DNA of 64,000 bases from assembly GCA_022563195.1 (NCBI GenBank), contig JADFNV010000010.1, positions 1 to 64,000 of the forward strand, written 5' to 3'. A program made the position numbers and the translations under genes. This DNA comes from Pseudomonadota bacterium. GTDB taxonomy: Bacteria; Pseudomonadota; Gammaproteobacteria; Steroidobacterales; Woeseiaceae. The notes below the pieces were generated by a model, which had not been told where the DNA came from, searched no databases, and saw nothing but the letters and a program-made list of their open reading frames with translations. Below, piece after piece: positions 20,941-30,506 of the stretch. Positions within the stretch are counted from its first letter, which is position 1. The number at the start of each line of letters is the position of its first letter.

Positions 20941-22980
20941 ATGCTCAAAGACATGGCACTGTGGCTTGCCATTAGTGCGGGTGCACTCGCACTTCTATTT
21001 GGTCTGATATACACACGATGGGTTCTCAAGCAGCCGGTCGGTAACGATCGCATGCAGGAAATCTCAAGAGCGATCCAGGAAGGCGCTGGTGCTTACATGA
21101 ATCGCCAGTACTTTACGATTGGCGTCGTCGGCGTCATTCTATTCTTAGTGCTGGGAATTGCGCTCGATTGGATCACCGCTATCGGTTTCGCAATTGGTGC
21201 TGCGCTCTCAGCGTTGGCCGGGTACGTCGGCATGTTCGTCTCCGTGCGTGCGAACCTGCGCACAGCCCAGGCAGCAACCTTGGGCGTTAACCCGGCGCTG
21301 CAGGTTGCGTTCCGCGGCGGCGCGATTACCGGACTACTCGTCGTCGGCTTGGGGCTGATCGGTGTAGCCGGTTACTACATGGTGCTACTGAATACTGGTG
21401 CCTCGGTTGACCGCGCAATCCACGCGCTCATCGGCCTGGCATTTGGCGGCTCACTGATTTCGATATTCGCTCGTCTTGGTGGCGGCATATTTACCAAGGG
21501 CGCCGACGTCGGTGCCGACCTGGTCGGCAAGGTCGAAGTCGGCATTCCCGAAGACGACCCCCGCAACCCGGCTGTTATTGCCGACAATGTTGGCGACAAC
21601 GTCGGTGATTGTGCGGGCATGGCAGCCGACCTGTTCGAGACTTACGCAGTAACCATTATCGCGACGATGCTGCTCGGTAGCCTGATGGTCTCGAGTTACG
21701 GCACCGAAGCCATCGTCTATCCGCTCGTGCTCGGCGCCGTATCGATCGTTGCCTCGATTATCGGCACGTTTTTCGTGAGGACGTCTGAAGGCGGTAAGAT
21801 CATGGGCGCGCTGTACAAGGGTATGATCGTTTCGGCCGTTCTGGCTGGCATCGCTTTTTACTGGATCACGATGTCGATGATGGACGCGAGCGGCAATGCG
21901 CAGAGTATTTATTATTCGGCATTGATCGGCCTGGGCCTGACAGCCGCGATGGTTGTCATCACCGAGTATTACACCAGTACTGACTACAAACCGGTCAGGA
22001 CCATCGCCGAGGCATCTCTTACAGGCGACGCAACCAATATCATTGCCGGCCTCGGCATTTCCATGAAAGCGACGGCATTACCGGTGCTGGCGGTTTGCGC
22101 GAGTATCTGGGGCGCGTTTGCGCTGGCTCCCGAGGGTGACACCTTTGCCGGCCTTTATAACATTGCCATCGCCGCGACAACCATGCTGTCGATGACGGGC
22201 GTCATCGTTGCGCTGGACGCGTATGGCCCGATTACCGATAACGCAGGCGGAATTGCGGAGATGGCGGACATGCCGGCTGATGTCCGCAAGATCACGGACC
22301 AGCTCGACGCCGTTGGCAATACGACCAAGGCCGTCACCAAGGGTTACGCGATCGGTTCTGCCGGACTCGCGGCACTGGTCCTGTTTGCCGATTACAACTA
22401 CGCTTTGGGCAAGGCCGGACTGGACGTTACCTTCCTCCTGAACGACTACCGCGTTATCGTCGGCTTGTTCATCGGCGGCCTTGTGCCGTTCCTGTTCGCC
22501 TCCATGGCTATGGAGGCCGTTGGTCGTGCTGCCGGCTCGGTTGTCATTGAGGTTCGCCGCCAGTTTCGGGAAATCCCCGGCATCATGGAAGGCACGGCAA
22601 AGCCGGATTACAGTCGTGCTGTCGACCTGCTGACCAAGGCCGCGATCAAAGAGATGATCGTGCCATCGCTGCTGCCGATTCTCGTGCCGCTGATCGTTGG
22701 CTTGTTGCTCGGACCGGAGGCCCTCGGTGGCTTGTTGCTCGGCACGATCGTTACAGGTCTGTTCCTTGCCATTTCCATGACGACCGGTGGTGGTGCCTGG
22801 GATAACGCCAAGAAATACATCGAAGACGGCAACTTCGGTGGCAAGGGATCTGACGCTCACAAGGCTGCGGTTACCGGAGACACGGTAGGCGATCCGTACA
22901 AAGACACGGCTGGCCCGGCCATCAACCCGCTGATCAAGATCATCAATATCGTGGCGCTACTGATGGTACCGTTACTCTAA
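20941..22980 (+). CDS. hppA: K+-independent proton-translocating membrane pyrophosphatase
   Basis: Integral membrane protein of 679 residues with about 16 hydrophobic segments that couples PPi hydrolysis to proton pumping. The catalytic motif [11 protein letters not shown] and the following [18 protein letters not shown] lie near residues 194-220. The segment [17 protein letters not shown] has Lys where K+-dependent enzymes have Ala, which marks the K+-independent H+-PPase class. The second acidic motif near the C-terminus ([22 protein letters not shown]) is intact. AGGAG stands 9 bp before ATG. Together with pfp it allows PPi to be made by, or to supply, glycolytic flux. Confidence 0.95.
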   Translation: MLKDMALWLAISAGALALLFGLIYTRWVLKQPVGNDRMQEISRAIQEGAGAYMNRQYFTIGVVGVILFLVLGIALDWITAIGFAIGAALSALAGYVGMFVSVRANLRTAQAATLGVNPALQVAFRGGAITGLLVVGLGLIGVAGYYMVLLNTGASVDRAIHALIGLAFGGSLISIFARLGGGIFTKGADVGADLVGKVEVGIPEDDPRNPAVIADNVGDNVGDCAGMAADLFETYAVTIIATMLLGSLMVSSYGTEAIVYPLVLGAVSIVASIIGTFFVRTSEGGKIMGALYKGMIVSAVLAGIAFYWITMSMMDASGNAQSIYYSALIGLGLTAAMVVITEYYTSTDYKPVRTIAEASLTGDATNIIAGLGISMKATALPVLAVCASIWGAFALAPEGDTFAGLYNIAIAATTMLSMTGVIVALDAYGPITDNAGGIAEMADMPADVRKITDQLDAVGNTTKAVTKGYAIGSAGLAALVLFADYNYALGKAGLDVTFLLNDYRVIVGLFIGGLVPFLFASMAMEAVGRAAGSVVIEVRRQFREIPGIMEGTAKPDYSRAVDLLTKAAIKEMIVPSLLPILVPLIVGLLLGPEALGGLLLGTIVTGLFLAISMTTGGGAWDNAKKYIEDGNFGGKGSDAHKAAVTGDTVGDPYKDTAGPAINPLIKIINIVALLMVPLL

Positions 22981-22990
22981 GCGATCGCTG

Positions 22991-23050
22991 GACAACGCGG
23001 CACGGCGGGCAGGAGAATCCTCTCCCTCATTTGGGAGCGTCAGCGTTGTC
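22991..23050 (+). terminator. Possible two-part hairpin after hppA
   Basis: GACAACGC at 22991-22998 pairs with GCGTTGTC at 23043-23050, enclosing a second stem CTCCC/GGGAG (23022-23026 with 23033-23037, 6-nt loop). It begins 10 bp after the hppA stop codon. There is no T tract, so intrinsic termination is uncertain. Its right arm meets the left end of the inverted-repeat element. Confidence 0.4.
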
Positions 23051-23462
23051 TGAACGGCGACCCCGACACGGCAGCTCCTCTCGCCACAAAAGGTGCTAGG
23101 TTTATTTACAACGAATATGACGTACGGGCACGCCACCGGGTATTTGCTCGCGCTTAAGCTCGCTCGGCATCCTGCCTCGCTCGCATCGGCCTCCGCTTGC
23201 TTGGGCGTCCTGCGTCGCAGCGCTGCGGACGACGCGCGAGCAAACACACCGATACCGCGCCCCTGCCAAGTCTTGCGCGGAACATGCCGCCCGTTGTCCC
23301 CACGAAGATCGGAGGGCGGACACGATACGGTGGCTCGTCGAGCGTCGTCGAAGCCGAGCGGAGCAGGGACAGCGAGAGCGAGGATTCGCGGATTGGAGCG
23401 AGGCAGGGACGTCGAAGCGACATTGAGCGAGAGGAGCTACCGTGTCGGGGCCGCCGTTTAGA
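23049..23462. mobile_element. 414-bp element with 36-bp imperfect terminal inverted repeats
   Basis: The ends 23049-23084 and 23427-23462 are inverted copies matching at 33 of 36 positions; the shared core is CCCCGACACGG(C/T)AGCTCCTCTCGC. Inside, an 11-bp inverted pair TTTGCTCGCGC (23143-23153) and GCGCGAGCAAA (23234-23244), and a further pair around CCTGCCTCGCTC (23171-23182 with about 23397-23408), give nested folding potential. The interior has no convincing gene; open frames through it are low-complexity Arg/Ser-rich. The right end overlaps the stop codon of the GGDEF-EAL gene. A MITE-like non-autonomous element or structured RNA fits; no clear target-site duplication is seen. Confidence 0.65.
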
Positions 23463-25782
23463 TATTGCGGTAGGTGCCCGTGGTCGCGCTGCCGAGTGGC
23501 ACCGGCGCTTCGATGAAGTGGCCTTGCACGAAATCGACGCCACTGTTCCGGAGCCAGTCGAAATCCTCCTGATGCTCGACTTGCTCCGCAATGACTCTGA
23601 ATTGCATCGTTCGTGCCAGTTTGATCATCGTCGCAACCATTTGCTGGTTGACTTCATCCGAATTCAGATTGCGCGTGTAGGTTCCATCGATCTTCAAGTA
23701 ATCAATTGGCAAATGTTTGAGGCTCGCAAACGAACCGAGCCCACTGCCGAAGTCATCCAGAGAAAATTCGCATCCGATGCCATGCAACACCTCAATGAAT
23801 CTTTGCGCATGTTGAATATTGGACAGGATTGCCGATTCAGTTACCTCGAAACAGATTGCTGCCGGAGGCACGCCGGATCGATCGAGCACATCAACAACGA
23901 AGCCCAGAAACGACTCATCCCCGAGTGTCTGTCCAGACAGGTTGATGGCACAGCTGCGGCCGCTCGTGATTTTAATCTTGCCGCTGGCAATAGCTGTCAA
24001 TGTTGCATTGATTACCCATCGATCGATCTGCGGCATCAGTTGATAGCGCTCTGCTGGTCGTAGAAATTCGGCGGAATCGACCGTACGTCCATGTCCGTCT
24101 GGCAACCTGATCAGCACTTCGACGGCCGGTCCGGAATCGACGCCGCCGCTCATCGCAATAATTGACTGAATCGCGAGCTCGAAACCGTCTTCATGCAACG
24201 CAGTCTGCAATCGCCGCAGCCATTGAATATCACCGCGCTCTCTCGCAACTGTTTCGTCGCGCGCCGAGTACACATGGACCTGACCCTTGCCCTGTCGTTT
24301 TGCAACGTAACACGCTGAATCAGCCGCACTCATTACATCCTGAAGAGAGCCGCTGACATGACTGATTTCGACAAGACCCACTGAAATGCCAATATTGAAA
24401 ATCTTGTCTTTCCACACGAATCGGTAATCAGCGATCGCATTGCAAATATCTGTCGCAATTTGCCTGGCCTTTTCGATCGGGCAGCCGATCAACAGTGCTC
24501 CGAATTCATCGCCGCCAAGTCGCCCCAGGAAGTCAGAGTCACGCACCTGGTCCCTGATTAGTCCCGCTACTTCCCGCAGCATATTGTCGCCTGCCAGGTG
24601 ACCACAGCTGTCATTGACCGCCTTGAAACGATCGAGATCCATGTAGAACAACATGTGCACAGCTTCCTCGGCATGCGCCGAATCCATCGCCGCATCAAGC
24701 CGGCGCTCGAATTCGCGACGATTGATCAGCCCGGTCAAGGGATCGTGCGTTGCCTGATAGCTCATCTGTCGCGTCAGGCCACGAATCTCGCTCACATCAT
24801 GGAATACGACAACCGCACCCGAAATGCTGGTACCGACCCCGCGAATCGGCGACGCCGTAATCTCGACGGAATGCTCGTGTTCTCCGTCCGTGCTGATCAT
24901 GACAGCACGTCTGCCCATATTCACGCGCCGTCGCATTGCAAGGCAGCGCTCAACCGGATCGCCCAGCGGTCGCCGATCCGCGTCATCAACCAAGGTGAAC
25001 AGCTCGCCGATCTTGTGCCCTGCCGCATCGTCGCGATTGGTGCCAATCAGGGCTTCAGCCGCAAGATTCAGGTAGTCGATACGCCCATCGTTATCGGTCG
25101 TAATCACGCCTTCGGCTATAGACTCCAGTGTATATTGCGCCTGGCGCTTGCTTCGACTCAGTGATACCTCAAGACTCTTGCGATGACTCACATCCCGGGC
25201 AACGGTCAGGATCGCAGGATGACCGTGAAACTCGATGCTTGTGCTTTGTGCTTCTACCCACAGCCCCGCCTCGTTGCCGTTAATGAGCTGAATCTCAAGG
25301 CGCCGCGGGACGTTCTCGCCGGCGAGACGTTTCGCCATCGTATTGCGAAACAGCGCCCGGTAAGCTGGTTTAACAAGGTCAGCGATGTCGCGCCCGACCA
25401 GTTGTGCAGAATCAAGCCCCATGAGGCTCGCCGCAGATTCATTTGCCAGTCGAATTTTTTCGTCGTGAATGATGACGATTTCCGGCAAGGTTTTCGCGAA
25501 GTCCCGAAACAAGCGATCGCGCCCCTGGATTTTTTCTTCCTTTTCATCGAGCGCGTCAAACAAACGATTTATAGTATTTGCCAGATGTGCGGAATTCGGA
25601 TCGTCGGGAATAGTAAGCCGTCGACCGACTGAAGCATCCCGAGAAACCTCGAGCATTTCCTCGTTGAACATTGCAATGCGTCGTGTTGCTCGACGCTTGC
25701 CTCTCCAATGCCCGAGACCGCTCACGACGGCCAACAAGAGCAGAACAGACAGTGCGAAAATGATATTAGTGAGGGAAGGCAT
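23458..25782 (-). CDS. PAS-GGDEF-EAL cyclic-di-GMP signalling protein
   Basis: A 774-residue protein with one N-terminal membrane segment (about residues 5-25), two PAS-like sensor regions (roughly 95-210 and 215-335), a GGDEF domain with intact LGGDEFGALL near residue 425, and a C-terminal EAL domain. The EAL signature reads EVLIRL rather than E-A-L, but the metal Glu, the SLDDFGSG loop, the KIDG lysine and AEQVEHQED glutamates are present, so both cyclase and phosphodiesterase activity are possible. It stands alone, divergent from pcm. Signal and output are unknown. The stop codon lies inside the right repeat of the neighbouring element. Confidence 0.92.
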   Translation of the reverse strand: MPSLTNIIFALSVLLLLAVVSGLGHWRGKRRATRRIAMFNEEMLEVSRDASVGRRLTIPDDPNSAHLANTINRLFDALDEKEEKIQGRDRLFRDFAKTLPEIVIIHDEKIRLANESAASLMGLDSAQLVGRDIADLVKPAYRALFRNTMAKRLAGENVPRRLEIQLINGNEAGLWVEAQSTSIEFHGHPAILTVARDVSHRKSLEVSLSRSKRQAQYTLESIAEGVITTDNDGRIDYLNLAAEALIGTNRDDAAGHKIGELFTLVDDADRRPLGDPVERCLAMRRRVNMGRRAVMISTDGEHEHSVEITASPIRGVGTSISGAVVVFHDVSEIRGLTRQMSYQATHDPLTGLINRREFERRLDAAMDSAHAEEAVHMLFYMDLDRFKAVNDSCGHLAGDNMLREVAGLIRDQVRDSDFLGRLGGDEFGALLIGCPIEKARQIATDICNAIADYRFVWKDKIFNIGISVGLVEISHVSGSLQDVMSAADSACYVAKRQGKGQVHVYSARDETVARERGDIQWLRRLQTALHEDGFELAIQSIIAMSGGVDSGPAVEVLIRLPDGHGRTVDSAEFLRPAERYQLMPQIDRWVINATLTAIASGKIKITSGRSCAINLSGQTLGDESFLGFVVDVLDRSGVPPAAICFEVTESAILSNIQHAQRFIEVLHGIGCEFSLDDFGSGLGSFASLKHLPIDYLKIDGTYTRNLNSDEVNQQMVATMIKLARTMQFRVIAEQVEHQEDFDWLRNSGVDFVQGHFIEAPVPLGSATTGTYRNI

Positions 25783-26088
25783 TCAGACCTCAATATCCGG
25801 CAACCGCGATGCGCCCGCAGGCCTCATGCGTTGCCAATAAGTCCAATGCCGTATAGAAATCATTTGTTATTATTCACTGGCCGATGTGCATCTCCATGTG
25901 GAGATTTGAGGATCAATTTGCGCTCCCAAGCTGAGCATTATGAAGCATATCCCAGCAGCCACAGCAGGCTGCGGCGATTCACCATAATTCGGCAACCGGC
26001 CACCGGTGGCGCGTTACCAGACAGCAGAATTACCGTATCATAGCGACAATTTCTCCCGTTTTTTCAAAAAGTTACAGGTAAGCCAACG
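25783..26088. other. Intergenic region between GGDEF-EAL gene and pcm
   Basis: This 306-bp divergent gap has no credible reading frame. It contains a perfect 16-nt palindrome ATCTCCATGTGGAGAT near 25892, a short GC-rich inverted repeat around GGCCACCGGTGGC near 26008, and the possible pcm promoter given separately. A regulator site is possible but not identified. Confidence 0.5.
26014..26041 (+). promoter_or_regulatory. Possible pcm promoter
   Basis: TTACCA (26014-26019) and TATCAT (26036-26041) are 16 bp apart, 47 bp before the pcm start. Both hexamers are imperfect, so this is a modest call. Confidence 0.35.
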
Positions 26089-26739
26089 ATGAACCGCGAT
26101 TTCGCCCGACAACAGATGGTCCAACAGCAAGTCCGCGCATGGGATGTGCTCGATCTGAACATCCTCGACGTACTAATGCAGGTACCGAGAGAGCAGTTCG
26201 TACCTTCCGGATTCGAATCCTTGGCATTCGCGGACACCGACATTCCGATCGGACATGGTCAGTTGATGATGACACCCACGCTGGAGGGTCGTGTCCTGCA
26301 GGCGCTGGCGCTGCAAAAATCGGACGATGTTCTCGAGATCGGAACTGGCACAGGATTTCTGACTGCCTGCCTCGCGCGCCTTAGCAACTCGGTCACAAGC
26401 GTTGACCTGTATGAGGACTTTCTGCAGTCAGCATCGGCGAACCTCGAAACCATAGGTGCCAATAACGTCGAAATTCTCTCTATGGACGCCATGCGGCAAC
26501 TTCCCGACGGCCAGTTTGACGCCATCGCCGTAACAGGCTCGATTCAGAATTTCGACCCACGGTTTGTCGCGGCGCTAAAGCCGGGCGGCCGGGTGTTCGT
26601 GATCGTTGGCACCGCACCGGTAATGGATGCACGAGTTGTGTACCGCACCGGCGACAACAACTGGCGCACAGACAGCCTGTTCGAGACCGAGGTGGCGCCA
26701 CTTGTGAATGGCACACTTGCGCCGCAATTTTCGTTTTAG
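26089..26739 (+). CDS. pcm: Protein-L-isoaspartate O-methyltransferase family protein
   Basis: A 216-residue class I SAM methyltransferase with motif I VLEIGTGTGFLTACLA, preceded by the PCMT-specific MVQQQVRAWDVLD, VPREQFVP and GHGQLMMTPTLEGRVLQAL. PCMT enzymes methylate isoaspartyl residues to start repair of aged proteins. The version located just upstream of tolC in gammaproteobacteria is a divergent subgroup, and whether it repairs proteins is less certain. The usual rhodanese gene of this neighbourhood is not present here. Confidence 0.85.
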   Translation: MNRDFARQQMVQQQVRAWDVLDLNILDVLMQVPREQFVPSGFESLAFADTDIPIGHGQLMMTPTLEGRVLQALALQKSDDVLEIGTGTGFLTACLARLSNSVTSVDLYEDFLQSASANLETIGANNVEILSMDAMRQLPDGQFDAIAVTGSIQNFDPRFVAALKPGGRVFVIVGTAPVMDARVVYRTGDNNWRTDSLFETEVAPLVNGTLAPQFSF

Positions 26740-27056
26740 GCGATGAAACCACTTTGCACGCTGTCGCATCTAATCAATAATCGCGTGCCGTGATGACCCA
26801 GAAAAAATGCCAGACTTGAAGCCTGCCGAGAGTGTGCGGCGCGCAAATCGGGCGAACTTTGGCGGTGATCGAGCGTCCGAGAGCATGGGAAATCGAAATC
26901 GTCAAAATCGACGATGCCTGTAGTCTTGTGTACTACTACGGAACAAAATGCAATGGTTGTAGGCTGCCTTATGCAAATATCGACTGATTTAGTGATATAG
27001 TTGACTATAACACCTTGGCAATGGCTGATGGCCGACCAACCCGCGGAATCCAAAAA
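26740..27056. other. Intergenic region between pcm and tolC
   Basis: A 317-bp gap with no coding frame I trust. The stretch 26970-27012 is AT-rich (ending TTGACTATAAC), the likely place for the tolC promoter, but no hexamer pair with correct spacing is convincing. ATCGTC and GACGAT form a small hairpin near 26897-26914. Confidence 0.4.
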
Positions 27057-28481
27057 ATGAAAAAAGCTATTAATCTTAAGACTTTACTTATCATGCTTTG
27101 CGCTCTGGCGGTGCCCGGCGTGGGACACTCGGCGTCACTGCTCGAAGTGTACCAACAGGCCCTGCAGAGCGATCCGAGGATCCACGAGGCCGAAGCACTC
27201 AGGCTCGCGGCGCTTGAGGCTGAGCCGCAAGCGCGTGGTGTATTGCTGCCACAGATCGGTTTTGGCAGCGACTGGACGAAATTTAAATCATCGGGAACGA
27301 GCACTCGCGAAGACTCCCAGGGCATCTTCACGTCTTCGTCGGACAGCCGCGGCGAAACCACGCGCTGGCAGTTCACTTTGCGCCAGACCCTGTTTCGCTG
27401 GGACCAGATCGTCGGCCTGCGTCGAGCGAACAAGATCGTTGCCAAGGCCGAAGCCGATCGCGAGGCCGCGCAACAGGACCTGATTATTCGAGTCGCGCTG
27501 CGCTACTTCGACGTGCTCGCTGCCGAAGACCGGTTGACGTCGATACATGCCGATCGCCAGTCAATTGCGCGTCAGCTCGAGCAAGCGAAGCAGCGATTCG
27601 ACGTGGGCCTGATTGCGATTACCGATGTTCAGGAGTCTCAGGCTGCTTATGACCAGGCCGTAGCGGCCGAGATCGGCGCAAAACGCTCGCTCGCAACATC
27701 ACGTGAGTTCTTGCGCGAAATCACAGGTCAACACGTCAGCACATTGTCTGCGCCGGGCGATGATTTTCCACTGCAAAATCCGACTCCGAGCGACGAGGCG
27801 AGCTGGGTCGATCTTGCACTGAGTCAAAACCTCGTCCTCGTTTCCAGCCGACTTGATGAGAGACTCGCTCGAGATGAAATTTCCTTCCGGCGTAACGGGC
27901 GTTACCCGACGATCGATCTGGTTGCAAGCATGGGCGAATCCGACACATCCGCCGAACTCAGACTAGCACCAGCCCCTACATTCTCTACTGCCGACAGTGA
28001 CAGCCAGAGCGACAGCATCAGTATTCAATTCAACCTGCCACTGTTCGCGGGCGGCTATAACACCTCTCGCGTGCGAGAAGCCGTCTACCTGCATCGAGCC
28101 AGTCGTGAGCAGCTGCAGCGCGTAACGCGCGAGACCGAACGGCAGGCGCGCGACGCTTATCTCGGCGTGTTGTCGGAGATTAGCCGGGTTCAGGCACTCA
28201 AGCAGGCCGTCGCGTCGAGCCGCACGGCGCTTGAAGCGACTGAGGCTGGATTCGATGTCGGTACGCGAACGATTGTCGATGTGCTCAACTCACAATTCAA
28301 TTTGTACGCATCGATTACGAGTTTCTACCGAAGCCGGTATGACTATATTCTCAATGTGCTGGCGCTCAAGCAGGCAGCAGGCAATCTGCAAATTCAGGAT
28401 CTCGAAAATGTCGATCAGTGGCTCAAAGATCGCCCGACACCTGAACAGGCAATTGCGGAGGAAGCCGCGGCAACGGGTTAA
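27057..28481 (+). CDS. tolC: TolC-family outer-membrane channel protein
   Basis: A 474-residue protein with a signal peptide (KKAINLKTLLIMLCALAVPGVGHSA) and two TolC repeats of long alpha-helical hairpin plus beta strands. Typical segments are LLEVYQQALQSDPRIHEAEALRLAA, RQTLFRWDQIVGLRRANK, QLEQAKQRFDVGLIAITDVQESQAAYD and TEAGFDVGTRTIVDVLNSQFNLY. It would form the outer-membrane exit duct of type I secretion or RND efflux systems, none of which is encoded nearby. An upstream in-frame ATG exists at 27015, but ATG 27057 with GGAA before it starts a clean signal peptide. Position between pcm and waaA is common in gammaproteobacteria. Confidence 0.92.
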   Translation: MKKAINLKTLLIMLCALAVPGVGHSASLLEVYQQALQSDPRIHEAEALRLAALEAEPQARGVLLPQIGFGSDWTKFKSSGTSTREDSQGIFTSSSDSRGETTRWQFTLRQTLFRWDQIVGLRRANKIVAKAEADREAAQQDLIIRVALRYFDVLAAEDRLTSIHADRQSIARQLEQAKQRFDVGLIAITDVQESQAAYDQAVAAEIGAKRSLATSREFLREITGQHVSTLSAPGDDFPLQNPTPSDEASWVDLALSQNLVLVSSRLDERLARDEISFRRNGRYPTIDLVASMGESDTSAELRLAPAPTFSTADSDSQSDSISIQFNLPLFAGGYNTSRVREAVYLHRASREQLQRVTRETERQARDAYLGVLSEISRVQALKQAVASSRTALEATEAGFDVGTRTIVDVLNSQFNLYASITSFYRSRYDYILNVLALKQAAGNLQIQDLENVDQWLKDRPTPEQAIAEEAAATG

Positions 28482-28490
28482 ACTTCCGGG

Positions 28491-29762
28491 TTAAAGATTC
28501 TCGTCAGCGATCAGCGGATCGAGAAGGCCGAATAGCCTTTCGAGAGCGCCACGGTTGCGCTGTACGATCGCTCGCCCCTGGCTGCCCAGTTCGCTTGCCT
28601 TGGAGGGGTCTGCGAAGAACTCGGCAACTGCCGCCGCAAGTTCGGCGGCATCGTGCACCATACGACACGCGCCAAGCTCGACAAACATGTCCGCGATCTC
28701 CTGCGCGTTAAAAACATGCGGCCCGCTGATAACAGGCAGGCCGAGCGCAGCCGGTTCGAGCAGATTATGCCCACCGATGGGTACGAGGCTGCCACCAACG
28801 AAGGCGACATCACTTGCCGCATACAACAGCGGCAACTCCCCCATCGTGTCACCCAGAAAAACGTCGATGGACTGGTCGCATGCTCGTCCATCTGTTCGCG
28901 AAACACAGCTGAATTTCTGTTGGCTGATCATTTTTCGTACAGCTTCGAAGCGCTCAGGATGTCTGGGGACGAGCAGCAATAACAAGTCCGGTTGCTGCTT
29001 TTGAAGTTCACGATGTGCGGCCAGTACCTGCTGCTCTTCAATGTCGTGCGTACTCGCAGCAATCCAGACAGGACGGTCACCAAATAACTGCTTGCGCAAC
29101 TGCCGGCCGTCCTCGCCAAGATTGACCGGCAACTCGATGTCGAACTTGATATTTCCTGTCACCCAGGTGCGCGCCGAACTGGCGCCGAGTGAGCGAAAGC
29201 GCTCGGCGTCCGCTTCGCTTTGTGCTGCGATGATAATGCCGTGGGACAGCGTTTCGCGAAACAGCGGCAAAAACCGACGATAGGCGCCTAGTGATTTGGG
29301 CGAAATTCGCGCGCTGACGAGAACCAGCGGTATGTTTCGAACACCGCAACCGCGATACAGGTTGGGCCAGATCTCGGTCTCCATGATCAGCGCCAGTCGC
29401 GGATGGACCGATGCAAAGAAGCGGTTTACGGCCACGGGCATTTCGAACGGAATGTAACAATGCGTGACCGAGTCGCCGAATAATGTCTTTACCCTCGCGG
29501 CCCCTGTCGGCGTAACAGTTGTAACAAGCACGTCATGATCGGGGAAGCGTTTCGCGGCTTGCTTGATGAGCGGTGCCGCGGCTTGCACCTCACCGACCGA
29601 GACAGCGTGGATCCAGATGCAGCGAGACAATTGCGGATAGCCGATGCCAAAACGCTGTCCTACCTTGTCGCGGTAGGAGTGGTGCACAAGGCCGCGAAAC
29701 AGCCAGTAAGCGGCTACAGGAATCTGTAGCAGATAAGTCAGCAGGCCGTAGAGAATTCGCAC
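28491..29762 (-). CDS. waaA: 3-deoxy-D-manno-octulosonic acid (Kdo) transferase
   Basis: Adds Kdo to lipid A precursor at the inner membrane, the first step of LPS core assembly. The 423-residue GT30 protein has an N-terminal membrane-associated segment, the catalytic Glu in WIHAVSVGEVQAA, the invariant METEIWPN and the C-terminal GT-B donor site SLVPIGGHNLLEPAALGLPVISGP. It converges on tolC with 9 bp between stops and lies 29 bp downstream of nrdJb on the same strand. Confidence 0.94.
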   Translation of the reverse strand: MRILYGLLTYLLQIPVAAYWLFRGLVHHSYRDKVGQRFGIGYPQLSRCIWIHAVSVGEVQAAAPLIKQAAKRFPDHDVLVTTVTPTGAARVKTLFGDSVTHCYIPFEMPVAVNRFFASVHPRLALIMETEIWPNLYRGCGVRNIPLVLVSARISPKSLGAYRRFLPLFRETLSHGIIIAAQSEADAERFRSLGASSARTWVTGNIKFDIELPVNLGEDGRQLRKQLFGDRPVWIAASTHDIEEQQVLAAHRELQKQQPDLLLLLVPRHPERFEAVRKMISQQKFSCVSRTDGRACDQSIDVFLGDTMGELPLLYAASDVAFVGGSLVPIGGHNLLEPAALGLPVISGPHVFNAQEIADMFVELGACRMVHDAAELAAAVAEFFADPSKASELGSQGRAIVQRNRGALERLFGLLDPLIADENL

Positions 29763-29791
29763 GAATTATACGGGTGTGCTCAGACTCCCGA

Positions 29792-30499
29792 TTACCCGCA
29801 CATTGAATCGCCGCATGACAGGCAAGTCGTGCAACCGTCCATCTGGACCACCGCAGCCGTATTGCACTTGTGGCACAGCTGCGCACCCTGTGGATAATCG
29901 CTATCCGCAAACGCGTCCTGTTGTTTCTTTGCTTCCTCATACTCGGCGCGCTTTTTCTCGATGAGCTCTTTTTGACTATCATCAAGCTCTGGCAGGATGA
30001 GCAAGCCGATGGAAATCAGATGCTTCTCCACTATGTAGCCAAGTTCGGCAATGATTGAAGGCATGTACTTACCGCCTGGTTTCCAATAGCCACCGCGCGG
30101 ATCAAAGACCGCCTTGAGTTCGTCCACGAGAAACACGACATCGCCGCCCTTGCGAAATACCGCAGAGATGATTCGTGTCAGCGCAACGATCCACTGATAG
30201 TGATCGAGGTTCTTTGAATTGATGAATATCTCAAATGGTCGACGTTTTTCGTGTTCCGTGCCCTGGTTCAGCACAATGTCATTGATAGTGATGTACATCG
30301 CGTGATCTGAAATCGGCGTCTTGACTTTATAGGTCGAACCAACAAGCACCTCGGGACGCTCGAGCTTTTCGTGCATGCGAATGATTTCGGCGCCACTGCT
30401 GCCGCCACCTTCACGCCGGTAGTCCGGCTTTGCCGCCTTACTGCCGGCTTCCGGCCGCGTGACCGCGTAGCCGACTATTTTCTTGTCTATCTTGATCAT
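29792..30499 (-). CDS. nrdJb: Class II ribonucleotide reductase, C-terminal subunit NrdJb
   Basis: A 235-residue protein with the TSCPD-type region (EKRRPFEIFINSKNLDHYQWIVALTRIISAVFRKGGD) that normally forms the C-terminus of B12-dependent reductases, ending in a cysteine-rich tail, CHKC...CTTCLSCGDSMCG, which would serve zinc binding and thiol relay to the active site. ATG 30499 is chosen; the longer frame to 30583 would overlap nrdJa. It is 7 bp after the nrdJa stop. The split into two polypeptides is as known for Pseudomonas NrdJa/NrdJb, so both are needed for activity. Confidence 0.9.
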   Translation of the reverse strand: MIKIDKKIVGYAVTRPEAGSKAAKPDYRREGGGSSGAEIIRMHEKLERPEVLVGSTYKVKTPISDHAMYITINDIVLNQGTEHEKRRPFEIFINSKNLDHYQWIVALTRIISAVFRKGGDVVFLVDELKAVFDPRGGYWKPGGKYMPSIIAELGYIVEKHLISIGLLILPELDDSQKELIEKKRAEYEEAKKQQDAFADSDYPQGAQLCHKCNTAAVVQMDGCTTCLSCGDSMCG

Positions 30500-30506
30500 C
30501 GTCTGC

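Noticed and set aside
23154-23591. Overlapping reading frames through the inverted-repeat element
   Set aside because: They are low-complexity, Arg/Ser-rich, lack ribosome sites and run into the signalling gene in the wrong frame.
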